Assembly (NCBI GenBank): GCA_004431415.1
Contig: QPMI01000102.1
Span: 124,001 to 188,000 of the forward strand
DNA from: Cyanophora paradoxa
Lineage: Eukaryota; Glaucocystophyceae; Cyanophorales; Cyanophoraceae
Reading direction: 5' to 3'
Length of the DNA stretch: 64,000 nt
Of the stretch, positions 21,919 through 31,481 are shown piece by piece (position 1 is the stretch's first letter; each line of letters begins with the position of its first letter). A program made the translations under genes and the position numbers. Under the pieces are notes generated by a model, which saw only the letters and a list, made by a program, of their open reading frames with translations, searched no databases and was not told where the DNA came from.

Positions 21919-22800
21919 TCACGCCGAGGTGGCGTCAGCATCTCCATCCTCAGAGTCAACATCACAGTCATCTACAACGACGGCCTCGCCGACAGGTTCC
22001 GGGGGTACCACGACCTCGTCCTCTTCGACCTCGTCGTCAAGGGGTACAGCTCCATCAATGGCGTCGGGATCGCTCGCGGCCGGAGGGGGAGCGGCTCGAG
22101 GCGGTCGGCCCTGACGTCGAGGCTCTGCCACGTCGGCCGGCCGACCGTAAAAGGGGATCATGAGGTCAACGTGAACAAGGATCGACTGGGATCGATGCAT
22201 GTTCGACGATGGCTCCCCGCGTACAGTGTACAGAAGGCCTCGGGAATGGATCTCCTGCACCACGTAGGGACCCGTCCAGCCATTCCTCGGCCCCTTGATT
22301 CGCGCGCTAGTCTTGGCAGTGATAATCCACACCAACACCTTGTCGCCAGGCTGGAAGACATAGGTAGGCTCGCGGCCAGTCCCGTAACGGAGCAACTTCT
22401 CGTTGTAAAGACGCCGGTGCTCGGCCACCGCAGTGATCCGATCCTTAGCGGCCCTCGCCACCGACAGCGCGTACTCGTACAGAGAGATCGACTCTTCGTT
22501 TGGTTCCCGCAGTACCAGATCGAGTCGAAGCTCATCGGGTAGGAGCAGTTCGCGCCCGTAGTGTAAGACTGCCGGCGAGAACCCAGTCGCCGCATGGATT
22601 GTTGTCCTCAAGGCAAAGAGAACTTTGTAATGATGGAAGGGCCAGTGAGCGCGAGGCTCGTGGTTCTCGTCGCACATCGCGTACACCAATCGCTTGTAGA
22701 TGCCGCCCAGACGCTCAGCGCCACCGTTGGTAGATTGGTGGTTGATCCAGTGTAGATCATGCGCGTACCCTTGGCTCGCCAGAAGGTTCCCCAAAGAGAC
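21919..22800 (-). pseudogene. Integrase C-terminal half (catalytic Glu and GPY-type region) with an acidic tail
   Basis: This continues the LTR-element integrase in a new frame after a one-base break near 22800. It carries NHQSTNGGAERL with the third catalytic acid (E), then ALRTTIHAATGFSPAVLHYG, then the chromatin-binding GPY-type module (FQPGDKVLVW, NGWTGPYVVQEI). It ends in about 80 residues of Pro- and Asp/Glu-rich tail. The break is in a short T run, where one missing base would explain it; a sequencing error is a real alternative. Confidence 0.85.
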
Positions 22801-23050
22801 TTCGGTCCGAGGACCGTCCCGTTGTCAGAGAGGTAACGCTTGGGAGCACCGTTAGCCGCGAAGATGATCTGTGCCGCCATCTCCAGGGCCTGGCCGTCAG
22901 CCGCGGTGTACATGATAATCTCCGGGAACTTGGTGAAGGCGTCGACGTCGACTATCACGCCGGTGAAGAGGTGGACCCCGCGCCTGTGAGGTTCCATGGG
23001 GAACAGGTCGACCTGCCTCAAGTCCCAGGATGCGCGGATTCCAGCACCAT
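22801..23050 (-). pseudogene. Integrase catalytic core, N-terminal half
   Basis: This segment reads WDLRQVDLFPM (first catalytic Asp), VIVDVDAFTKFPEI and KRYLSDNGTVLGPKS (second catalytic Asp), and belongs between the HHCC domain upstream and the Glu segment downstream. Its frame differs from both neighbours. The upstream break, near 23035, looks like one lost C in the HP-WD junction. Together the pieces supply a complete D,D,E set. Confidence 0.85.
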
Positions 23051-26000
23051 GTGTTGGACTCTCGGGCGGCGTTGCGCCTTCGCGAACTGGCAGTGTCGGC
23101 ACGTTTTCACGAAGCGGTGAACAGCGTTCGTCATCCCCGGCCACCAGAAACGAGACGCGATACGCCGCGCCACAATGGGAGCGCCGCGGTGTGCCCACCC
23201 GTCGTGATACACCTCGAGGAAGGTGCGTCGCCACGACGGGGGAACGAGGATTTGAGCTCGCATGGTAGGCAGGAATGGTAGCCGAAGGACAGTGCCCTCC
23301 TCATCGATCGTGTAGCCCTCGGCTTCACGAGCGAACCGTCGTCTCGCAGACTCGCAGTGAATGCATTGCTGCACAATCTCTGTTTCTACCGTCGCCGCTC
23401 GCCGGTGCCGAAGGCACATGGCGTTGTTCTCGCCCTTGCAGATGAAGGCTCGCAGCAGTTGACAGAGCGGGTCCTCCGCCTGTGCTGCAACGACGGCGGC
23501 GCCGTCGACAGCGAGTTTGGCAACAGACGGTGGTACGGGGACGTCGACCAGTGGTCGGGGTCCCTGCAGCCACGTATCTTCCACCACCACGTCGTCAGGT
23601 AGATGGATGACTGCGGGCTTGTTGCGGTCTCCTCCGGCAGGGCCAATAGGAGACTTGTCCAGCGGCGCGACAGCGTCGGTGCTCATCGGAGTAGGCTGAG
23701 GAATTCCAGAGTCGCGTTGCTGCTGTAAGTACGCCTCGTACTCAGCTTCGTCGGCGACGTCGAGAACGGCGGGGGGCGCAATGGAGTGGCGAGAGGATCG
23801 AGATCTCCTCCCTGGGAGGCGAGGGGGCAGGTCTGCGGCCCGCTGAGGGGTGTCTGCTGACTGCTTCCACGCTTCCCAGTCGGCGTTCCTCGCTTCGCGT
23901 CGCGTCGACTTGGTCGGCGGTTCCGGTCGGTTGCACGAGCGGCGGTTGGCATCGTGACGACTCTTGGCCTGGTCTGACAGCTGCTCGCGGCGGTTATCGA
24001 GGGCCTGCTTGTACTGCGCCTCTGACTCGCGGCGTTGCTGCTTGGTTGTCGTCTTCGCCTTGTCTCGCTCACCACGTGCAAGCCGCTCGGTGAGCGGGTC
24101 GCGCGGAGGTGGAGCGGGGATTCCGTTGCCGACGGACGAGGTAGAAGGGCCAGCTTGCGCCTGGAGGCGTTTCCGATCTCGTTCGGATTCCAAAGCTCGC
24201 AAGTACGAGTCGTTTAGAGGGGAGGAGGGGGAGTTTCCGCGGGCGTCCACGTGGTCGCTTCGGGAAAGGGGCACGGGGGCTGGGCAGCCCTCTTGTCCCT
24301 GAGACTGAGCTCCGTCCGCGTGGGGTGGTAGCGAAGGCTCAGTGCGGGTGCGTCGGGGCGGAGGGGGCTGTGCACTCTCGTCCTCGTCACCGGTGTCACT
24401 GTCGCCGTCGGGCCGAATTCGCCGTCGCGAACTGGGGGGTGACGTCGGCGGCTGGGGTGCTGTAGAGGAGGGACCGAGCCGTTGGCCAACGGGTCGATGC
24501 TCGTCTACAGGGGGCGCTTGGCGACGCCGCTTCGCTCCCGGCGCCAACGCCCATGCTGGCCCGTCGAGCGTGTCCGTGGGGGCTACCGCGAAGAGCTGGG
24601 TTGGGTCGTCGAGATCGCCTCGGCGGGGTACACCGAATCCTCGAGCTCCGTCGGGGATGTCAGTCGTGAGGTCTGAGCCGTCACCCGCTCCTGGGAGGAA
24701 GAGGTCGTGTGACGGTTCCAGACGCGACTCGAAGTCTGCAACAACGTTGGTGCGCCCCGCGCGGTACTCGATGGTGTAGTTGTAGCCCTGAAGTCCCAGC
24801 GCCGCTCGACAGAGCGCCTTGTTGTTCGTCACGTCCTGTGACTTCAACCATTGGAGTGCCGAGTGATCAGTCCGGACTGTAAATGGGTGCCCGCACTCGA
24901 AGTAATGGCTCCACACTTTCACCGCCCAGAGTACCGCGATGCATTCCCCTTCCGTCGGACTTTGAAACTTGCGCTCCGTCGCAGTCAGGGTCCTGCTGAT
25001 GAAAGCGATGGGACGCTCTCGTCCGCAGTCGTCAGCCTGCATGAGGACCGCCCCCATGGCGCGCTTGCTCCAGTCCGTGTGGATGACGAATGGTTTGGCA
25101 AAGTCGGGTAAGAGTAGTGCGACATCCTCCATGATGGCGGCCTTGAGGTCGTCCAGCGCCCGTCGAGCGTCATCGTCCCAGGTGACCGTCAGCGAGTCAG
25201 CTCGTGTTGCTCGCGTGACTAGGTCGCGTAGGGGCAGTTCCCGCTTCGCGTAGTTGCGAATGAACCGTCTGTAGAATCCAGTCATGCCGATGAAGCTGCG
25301 AATGGACTCGACAGTTCCGAGATCTTTTTCCTGGGTCTTCTCGATGAGGGCCATCTTGGTCTTGTCCATCTTCACGCCGTTGCGGCTGACACGGTGTCCG
25401 AGTAGGTCGATCTCTTTCACCATGAAACGGCATTTGGACGGTTTGAGCTTGAGGTTTCCTCGCTCGATCGCGGCGAAGAAAGCCTCAAGGTCGACAAGGT
25501 GTTGTGAGGCCGTCGGGGAGTGGACCGTGAGGTCATCAACGTAAGCGACAACGCTTGTCGACAGCAGATTGCCCAAGATCGATGTCACTGCTCGACAGAA
25601 CGCCGCTGGTCCGTTCGTAATACCAAACGGGGTAACTCGCCATTGGTACATGCCCCAGGGCACGATAAACGTCGTCAGAGGCCTGGATTCTTCGTCGAGT
25701 TCAAGCTGCCAGAACCCGGAGGTGGCGTCACACGTCGAGAAGTACGTCGCGCCTTGCAGGCGTTCGAGTTGATCGTCTATTCTCGGGAGAGGAAAGACGT
25801 CGCGCTCCGTGAGCGAATTCAACTTGCGGTAATCGACGCAAAATCTCATTGTCCCGTCCTTCTTGGGCGCCAGTACCACTGGGGAACCGTATCCAGCTTG
25901 GGAGGGTTCGATCAGACCATCTTGCAGCAGTCGTTCGATTTCGGCTTTGGCCGCCTTCTCAGCAGGGGGAGAGAGGCGCCGGGGCACGCTGTACAAAGGC

Positions 26001-27127
26001 AGATGCTTCGTAGGTACGCCGGGGAGGAGTCGGATGCTGTGACGGTACTTCAGTAGCTCTTTGGGGTTGATGCGCTGCGCGAAGCAGTGCGCCATCCGTG
26101 TGAAGAGGCTACGTAGTTGGTCACGCTCCTCCTCCGTCACATCGTTGTCGTCTTTCGACGGCTGCATGAGATCGTCGACGAGTTGTCGGACCTCCTCCTC
26201 CGTCTGTGGTGGGGGGGTGGCGTTGGCGCTCGAAGGAGGTTCCATTGCGTGGGGTTCGGCGGGTGAAGCGGAGGAGATGGTGATGCAACGCGGTTGCGCC
26301 GACGGCGTGGTCGGGGCAAACGTGATGCATACAGGGCTGAGGAGGGGCCTGCCTTGCCGATAGGTATCGGCAAAGTGGGGTTCGAAGATCTTGCACAACT
26401 CGTTGATCTCCGATGGCGTCAGAATCGCGCGTGATTCTCGGGTGTATCGCGTGACGAACGCAGTCACGAAGCGTGAGAGTTGGGTTTGAGCTTCGGAAGT
26501 GAGGACTGGGGGCGTCGGCGCCGCTCTGTGAGCGGGGTCTAGGCCTTGTTCCTCGGTCTGGGGTTGTGGTGGCCGTGCAAAAACAGAGGGGTACTGTTCG
26601 TGCACTCGGGATACGTAACGTCGAGGCTGTGATCGCCCAGGTACAATCACGGGTTGCACATTGGAGAGGATTTGGACGGCGATGGAAGAGATGGGGAACT
26701 TGCGCTTCTCGTCACTCGACCAGGTCTTGTAAGTACCCGTCGGGTATCGATGGACGTCGTCGTGGGGTCGGAACTCGCTCTCGGGCCACTTGCCGAATTC
26801 CGCCTCCGCGATGACGGTCCCCGCTTTCAAGCGGACGGGTCGGCGTTGTGGATTGCAGACCTGAGCGAGGAATGCTCCTCCTCGAGGACGTCGATGTATT
26901 TGGTGAGGGACAAGATGACGCGGTTCATCTCCTTCACCGGGGTCGTCGGCTCCGTCGTCGTCTCCAACAATGTGCGGCGGCGGCGTGAGGAGCATCTCCG
27001 GCGCATCGTCAGTCGCGTCTTGAGGGCCCGTCGAGACGTAACAGCGAACGAGAGCTTCGCCTGGCCCGACGGTGACATCTTGGGCGATGCGGACCAGAAC
27101 GCCCCCGTCGGTCTGGTCCGCAAGCAA
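23036..27127 (-). CDS. Pol: reverse transcriptase, RNase H, long spacer and integrase HHCC domain
   Basis: About 1,360 residues in one open frame, entered from the protease frame at a CCCTTTT heptamer. An N-terminal stretch of about 340 residues precedes RT: LPGVPTKHLPLYSVPRRLSP, SPVVLAPKKDGTMRFCVDYR, motif A FSTCDATSGFWQLEL, YQWRVTPFGITNGPAAF, and the catalytic YVDDLTVHSP. RNase H follows with HTDWSKRAMGAVLMQAD, SPTEGECIAVLWA, RTDHSALQWL and RAGRTNVVADFESR. Then comes an unusual Pro/Arg/Glu-rich spacer of about 400 residues, and finally the integrase zinc module (YHDGWAHRG...WWPGM...CRHCQ). The C-terminal break moves the integrase core to another frame. Confidence 0.92.
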
Positions 27128-30100
27128 AAAGGGACATGGTATCGTTCGCCATTGTCGGCGTCAGGTGCCGTGATCGTCATTCCCCAGTTAGTCGGGTCGA
27201 GCGAGATGTGAGCGTTCATGGCAATGAGCGTCGCCAATCCAAGGAGCATTTGAGTAGACCCCATGAGGCCCTTGTCCACCACTAGGACCTCTCTCACCGA
27301 CCGTACGGGACCAATCATGACCGCCATGTAGGCGATGCGAGCGTAAGCCGTCATGTCGTCGCCAAATCCGGTCAGTTGTACTGGCGGCGCGCGGCTGTAA
27401 CGGAGGCCCTCGATGCGCGCAGCGAGGTCTCCGTCAATCACGTCAGCTGCGGCGCCCGTATCCACCAACGCCAGAGTTTTGACGGACGGTCCGACTTTCC
27501 GTCCTGGTGCATAGGACCCGAGTCGCACCGACACGCAGATGCGACCATCTGCAATCCGTTGCTTCATTGTCCGGTCGGGTTTTGTCAGCTGAGCGATTCG
27601 ACGTCCAATTGCCGTATCCTCGGCTGTAGGTATGTCGTTAGGAGACACGATGTCACCCAGCCAACCGAGCATTCTTGCCGTGCGGACACGAAGTGCTGTC
27701 TGGTAGCTCCGTTCCACTGGCGTCGTCAAAGGTCGTGACGATGAGATGGCGTCAGGTGGGAGGCGGGCAACCCGGATGCGGGCAGTCTTCTCCACCTTGG
27801 AGACCGATTCATGTGCTCTGTTGAAAACATGTACCGCCGCGAAGGTTCGAGGTCGGTTTGGAATCAGGCGGGTGCTGTTGGACGGCACCGGGCCGCTGCT
27901 AGGACGAGTGCTGTGGTCCTGCCGGCTGAATCCGAGTCCTCGTCTCGGGGATGTTGTGAGGTATTGGGCGTGTACGCTGGTCTTCCGGCCAAACCAGATG
28001 TAAGCGATGCTCTCATCCGAGTCAGGGTTGGGATCGAAGTCGACGAGCGTGTCGTATTCCGCGTAATGATGGCCGTGGCGACTGAGGCCCTCGCGCAAGT
28101 AGCTGACCAGCGTCTTCCACTGGTGAGGTAGGCGGGTGTCGCCCTGCAGGATCGAGTTGAAGTAAAATCGAGCGCGGTCCCGATGGATGGAGACGAGCGA
28201 GGCGTGTTTGACCGCGTCCCACGCGGTGAACCCCAAAGTGTTCATGATGAACGCCATGCGAGTGAACAGGGCGCGTGTGCGCACGACGTCCAAGGAGGCT
28301 CCCGCCGAGTTGGAGAGGTCAGGCGGCCGTGCTCGCAGATCCTCAGCCAATGACACGAGGGCGTCAGCATTGAGCTGATGCGGTGTTCGGAATGCGCTCC
28401 AGTCATACAAATCGTATTCAGTCCTGAAGTTCGTTCCGTCTTCGTCCCAGAGGTCTGGCCAGAGTACGGGGATGGACTCGTGAGACTGACCGTGTGCCGC
28501 GAAGCGTTCCCAGCTGTACTCCGTGTACGAGGTGTCCACAGGCGTTTGGGAGAGGTCACGGTAGTGTGCGCGGAAGTAGAAGGTAGGCGGGAGGGCTCCT
28601 TTACTTCCGCGTGGAGCTAGTGCCGAAGTTCGAGAAGTCGTGCTTGTGGTGTCGCTGTCGCTGCCCGCTACCGGTGGTGTTCGGGCGACGCGCCGGAAGC
28701 GAACGCGGTGAACTCCTGTTTGGGGCAGACGGGGCTTGAACTCGGGTGCGACGTCGAAGCGACAAAGGCGAAGTGCCCGAGCCGTGTCACCCCTGTCAAT
28801 CACGACGGGCGTCTTGCCGCCGACCCGAGCGCCGTCAATTGTTCGCGGTGTGATCCACAGGGCCCATTTGTGCTCCTTCTCGCCGTCGTTCGGGAGGTCT
28901 GTCTCCTTCATGCGCTTCGGCCTCGGCTTCGTACCGGCTAGACTTGGATTCGCGGCGGCCGCGTTCTGCCGTCGTACCAGCCTGGGCTGCTCCATCGTCC
29001 CCGTCGCCTGGTCGTACAGGTACGTCCGCGGGTATCGGGGGTCGACTTGTAGAGCGCCGCGCAGCGGGTTGATGGACAACCCGACGCCCTCAAATGGTCC
29101 GGGAGGAGCTCCGTCCTCGTCGTCACCGATGTAGAGGTGGGGCCCGAAACGGCTAGGATTTGCTCCGTCGGCTTCTGTGAGACCTCCGCTGTACCGCAAG
29201 GGGGGTGCCAGTTCAGCTGTCATGGTGATGCGGTCGTCCCGTGACGTGCCAGAAGCGTTGTAAGCCAGCGTTATCCAGCGCGTACGATGCTCCACGAGGT
29301 CGTCGGAGAACAGTATTGCGCCGTAGTCAAGGAGAAACAATTCGGGAATCGAATCTTCCTCGGACGCGTGGATCTCATTGTACTGTAGGAGTACCTCCGG
29401 ACCCACGTGCTGTTCGTAATGACGCCAGGACCGTTCGAACTCGTTCCTGTTGAACGTGTATTGGCTCACGCCCATGCCGAGGTTGTCCATGCCCCTGTTG
29501 CCGACCATGGTTCCGTCGTGTCCAAACATCTCGATGACGTTGACAGGGAGGTCGAAGGCAGCGGGAAAGTGTGCATGCTGCGACTGGCGATCTTCGTAGC
29601 GTTGCCATGTCTCCTTGGCTGTTGTGGAGGCGCGCCCGGCATTGCCGAGGGCCCCGTGGCGGACAACTGCCGCGAGTTGCGTTGTAATCGCCGTGACTAG
29701 TAGTGCCATGAAGGCCGTTGCAAACATGGCGCCGGGTGGTGGTGTTGCCGTGCCAAAATCCCGGGCGTACCAGTCTTGCAGTTCCTGAGACACGGTCATG
29801 TTGCCGTCGTCGTCGACACGGAAGTGTAGTAGGCTCGCATTCGAAGTCACGTATTCGTCGAGAATCTCCAGCAGGCCGTCGTGGATTGGCATCTGTTTCG
29901 ACGGGAACGCCGTGTACAAACGGATTGAAGCTGCTACGTGATGTGCGAAGTGGTGGACCCAGTGATGTACTTCCGGCTTGAAGGGGATAACGTGGATGAA
30001 TGCACCCTCCGTCGGCCTAGTAGGCCTCTCGATGGTCTTCCAGACGCCGCCGGGTAGGATCGTCTCCTCAAGCAGAATTGGTATGCGATTGTAGTCGAAG

Positions 30101-30438
30101 TATGCAGGCTGGTCCGCGGGCCGTTGTGGCCTGTTCGAACGGGCGATTTGGAGCCAAGTGTCACGGTTGTTGGCATCGAACACGTGAACGACAGCCTGGG
30201 TGTCCCTGGTCCGCGTCTTTGTGTAAATTCGCGGGCCGCCGTTGGCGAAGACTTCCAGGGTGTCGCTCAGTATTGTCGGGGAGTTGAACTCGTGGAACGT
30301 GCCAGCATGGGGTCCGCCGTTGCCAAGCGGGGGAGCCATTTCATGTCCCTGAGGCCGCTCGAGTGGGCTTCGGAACGCTGTGAGGTAGTTACCGAGCTCA
30401 TTCAACGGGTTGTGCTCATTGGCGGGAGCGATTGTCAA
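26827..30438 (-). CDS. Large ORF ending in a retroviral-type aspartic protease
   Basis: 1,203 codons. The C-terminal third holds the protease: TLALVDTGAAADVID with the catalytic DTG, then GFGDDMTAYARIAYMAVMIG and a LLGLATLIAMNAHISLD stretch matching the ILG/ALG region. The first roughly 900 residues match nothing I recognise; they are rich in Trp, His, Arg and Asp/Glu, look globular, and lie where gypsy elements usually have only the end of gag. The open frame has no ATG at its 5' edge (first codon TTG). It overlaps the preceding ORF by a few bases in a different frame, so it is probably a piece of a longer polyprotein. The frame overlaps Pol by about 300 bp. Confidence 0.75.
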   Translation of the reverse strand: MTIAPANEHNPLNELGNYLTAFRSPLERPQGHEMAPPLGNGGPHAGTFHEFNSPTILSDTLEVFANGGPRIYTKTRTRDTQAVVHVFDANNRDTWLQIARSNRPQRPADQPAYFDYNRIPILLEETILPGGVWKTIERPTRPTEGAFIHVIPFKPEVHHWVHHFAHHVAASIRLYTAFPSKQMPIHDGLLEILDEYVTSNASLLHFRVDDDGNMTVSQELQDWYARDFGTATPPPGAMFATAFMALLVTAITTQLAAVVRHGALGNAGRASTTAKETWQRYEDRQSQHAHFPAAFDLPVNVIEMFGHDGTMVGNRGMDNLGMGVSQYTFNRNEFERSWRHYEQHVGPEVLLQYNEIHASEEDSIPELFLLDYGAILFSDDLVEHRTRWITLAYNASGTSRDDRITMTAELAPPLRYSGGLTEADGANPSRFGPHLYIGDDEDGAPPGPFEGVGLSINPLRGALQVDPRYPRTYLYDQATGTMEQPRLVRRQNAAAANPSLAGTKPRPKRMKETDLPNDGEKEHKWALWITPRTIDGARVGGKTPVVIDRGDTARALRLCRFDVAPEFKPRLPQTGVHRVRFRRVARTPPVAGSDSDTTSTTSRTSALAPRGSKGALPPTFYFRAHYRDLSQTPVDTSYTEYSWERFAAHGQSHESIPVLWPDLWDEDGTNFRTEYDLYDWSAFRTPHQLNADALVSLAEDLRARPPDLSNSAGASLDVVRTRALFTRMAFIMNTLGFTAWDAVKHASLVSIHRDRARFYFNSILQGDTRLPHQWKTLVSYLREGLSRHGHHYAEYDTLVDFDPNPDSDESIAYIWFGRKTSVHAQYLTTSPRRGLGFSRQDHSTRPSSGPVPSNSTRLIPNRPRTFAAVHVFNRAHESVSKVEKTARIRVARLPPDAISSSRPLTTPVERSYQTALRVRTARMLGWLGDIVSPNDIPTAEDTAIGRRIAQLTKPDRTMKQRIADGRICVSVRLGSYAPGRKVGPSVKTLALVDTGAAADVIDGDLAARIEGLRYSRAPPVQLTGFGDDMTAYARIAYMAVMIGPVRSVREVLVVDKGLMGSTQMLLGLATLIAMNAHISLDPTNWGMTITAPDADNGERYHVPFCLRTRPTGAFWSASPKMSPSGQAKLSFAVTSRRALKTRLTMRRRCSSRRRRTLLETTTEPTTPVKEMNRVILSLTKYIDVLEEEHSSLRSAIHNADPSA
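27127..27133 (-). promoter_or_regulatory. Candidate -1 ribosomal frameshift site (CCCTTTT) between protease and RT frames
   Basis: On the minus strand the heptamer is C CCT TTT in the protease frame, fitting the X XXY YYZ rule. A -1 slip here moves reading directly into the Pol frame, giving VPFLLADQTDGG, which continues the expected protein. No downstream structure was computed. A one-base error in the T5 run would give the same picture. Confidence 0.5.
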
Positions 30439-30830
30439 GGTGGTAAACTTGATCTCGCAACGGTTCTTGCGGTATTGCCGTCATCTGTCACGGTCTGCAC
30501 CCCGTGCAGGTACGGGTTGGAACGATTGCGTGCCCGATGGCGTACCACGCCGTCGAGCGCCTGTAGTGCTCCGCGCCAACGAAGCTGGTTAAGCGCGTGG
30601 ATCGGTCTGAACTCTGGAAGCTTCCGCATGAACTTGTCCATGTTCGTGTCGCCGTGCATGAAGTACTGAATTTGGCTCTCTGCCAGTGGGTGTTCCCATT
30701 CAGGCTTCGTATTCACGTACTCCTCCAATGCCGTCAAGTCACGCGTGAACGAGGACCGAGGTTGCGAGGCACTGCACATTTCTGCCACGAGGACGGCAGA
30801 CCACGGAGTGTATCTCATGTTCTCGGCCAT
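30435..30830 (-). CDS. Uncharacterised ORF segment of the LTR element
   Basis: About 131 residues (from MAENMRYTPWSAVL, through EYVNTKPEWEHPLAESQIQY and FMRKLPEFRPIHALNQLRW), with an ATG at the start. It ends at a TGA that overlaps the start of the protease ORF in the -1 frame. No domain recognised. It is probably part of the same polyprotein as its neighbours, split by an indel or frameshift, because the composition (Trp, His, Arg, Asp) is alike. Confidence 0.5.
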   Translation of the reverse strand: MAENMRYTPWSAVLVAEMCSASQPRSSFTRDLTALEEYVNTKPEWEHPLAESQIQYFMHGDTNMDKFMRKLPEFRPIHALNQLRWRGALQALDGVVRHRARNRSNPYLHGVQTVTDDGNTARTVARSSLPP

Positions 30831-30881
30831 CGCGGAGCTGAGAGTACTGAGAAAGAATTCGACGCCTCGGAATGCGAGCGG

Positions 30882-31481
30882 CTATTTGTTGATCGTGTAT
30901 ACTTCGTTGCGCGTGTCTGAGCGTGTCACGTCGTAGAGTTGCACCGTACTATCCTCGGGGATAGTGGGGTCCTCCAGACGTTCGAGTGCCGGCAGATCCT
31001 TGTGGTAAGACAGCGTGAACAAGCGGAAGTCGTTGTGTTGTCCCCTCCCGTGCTGGAGGCCCGAGTGCCCCGCCTCAAATGCCCACTGAGTATCGACGCT
31101 GTCGTCGAGTCCCCGCACTTGAGTATGATTGCTTGCGGTGGATGCGTTCCTGGGGTCGCCCCACCATCCGACGCGTTCGAACTTGTCGGTAACGTAGCCG
31201 TTCTCGATGATGTCGGCACCGAAGAACTTGTAGTAATACCGGGTACCGAATATGGCCCGGGCGTTCCGGCTGAGGTCGACAGTTTCGTAAAACCAATCGT
31301 CACCAGCCTCGTCTTCCGATATTACTGTCTTGCGGCCCTTTTTCAGGCCCACGCGTTTAGCAGTTGAGCCTGAAGTTGTGCTACGTGGTTGCTGCACCGG
31401 TGCCGGGGGCGGTCGTTTCCGTCCTGAGAACATGAGGGGGTGACTCCGCAGTGTGGTCTCGTCGTCGGCCGTAAAGAACAT
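30882..31481 (-). CDS. Uncharacterised ORF segment of the LTR element, starting back-to-back with the antisense frame
   Basis: About 199 residues from the ATG at 31481. It has a basic start (SGRKRPPPAPVQQPRS, GLKKGRKTVI) followed by a globular segment (DDWFYETVDLSRNARAIFG, then RYYYKFFGADIIENGYVTD). No known domain recognised. The start overlaps, on the opposite strand, the point where the plus-strand open frame begins (31475). That is either a shared divergent start region or the edge of an inverted block. Confidence 0.5.
   Translation of the reverse strand: MFFTADDETTLRSHPLMFSGRKRPPPAPVQQPRSTTSGSTAKRVGLKKGRKTVISEDEAGDDWFYETVDLSRNARAIFGTRYYYKFFGADIIENGYVTDKFERVGWWGDPRNASTASNHTQVRGLDDSVDTQWAFEAGHSGLQHGRGQHNDFRLFTLSYHKDLPALERLEDPTIPEDSTVQLYDVTRSDTRNEVYTINK

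Noticed and set aside
23964-27211. Plus-strand frames of 80-185 codons opposite Pol
   Set aside because: Shadows of the RT/RNase H frame; short, with no motif.
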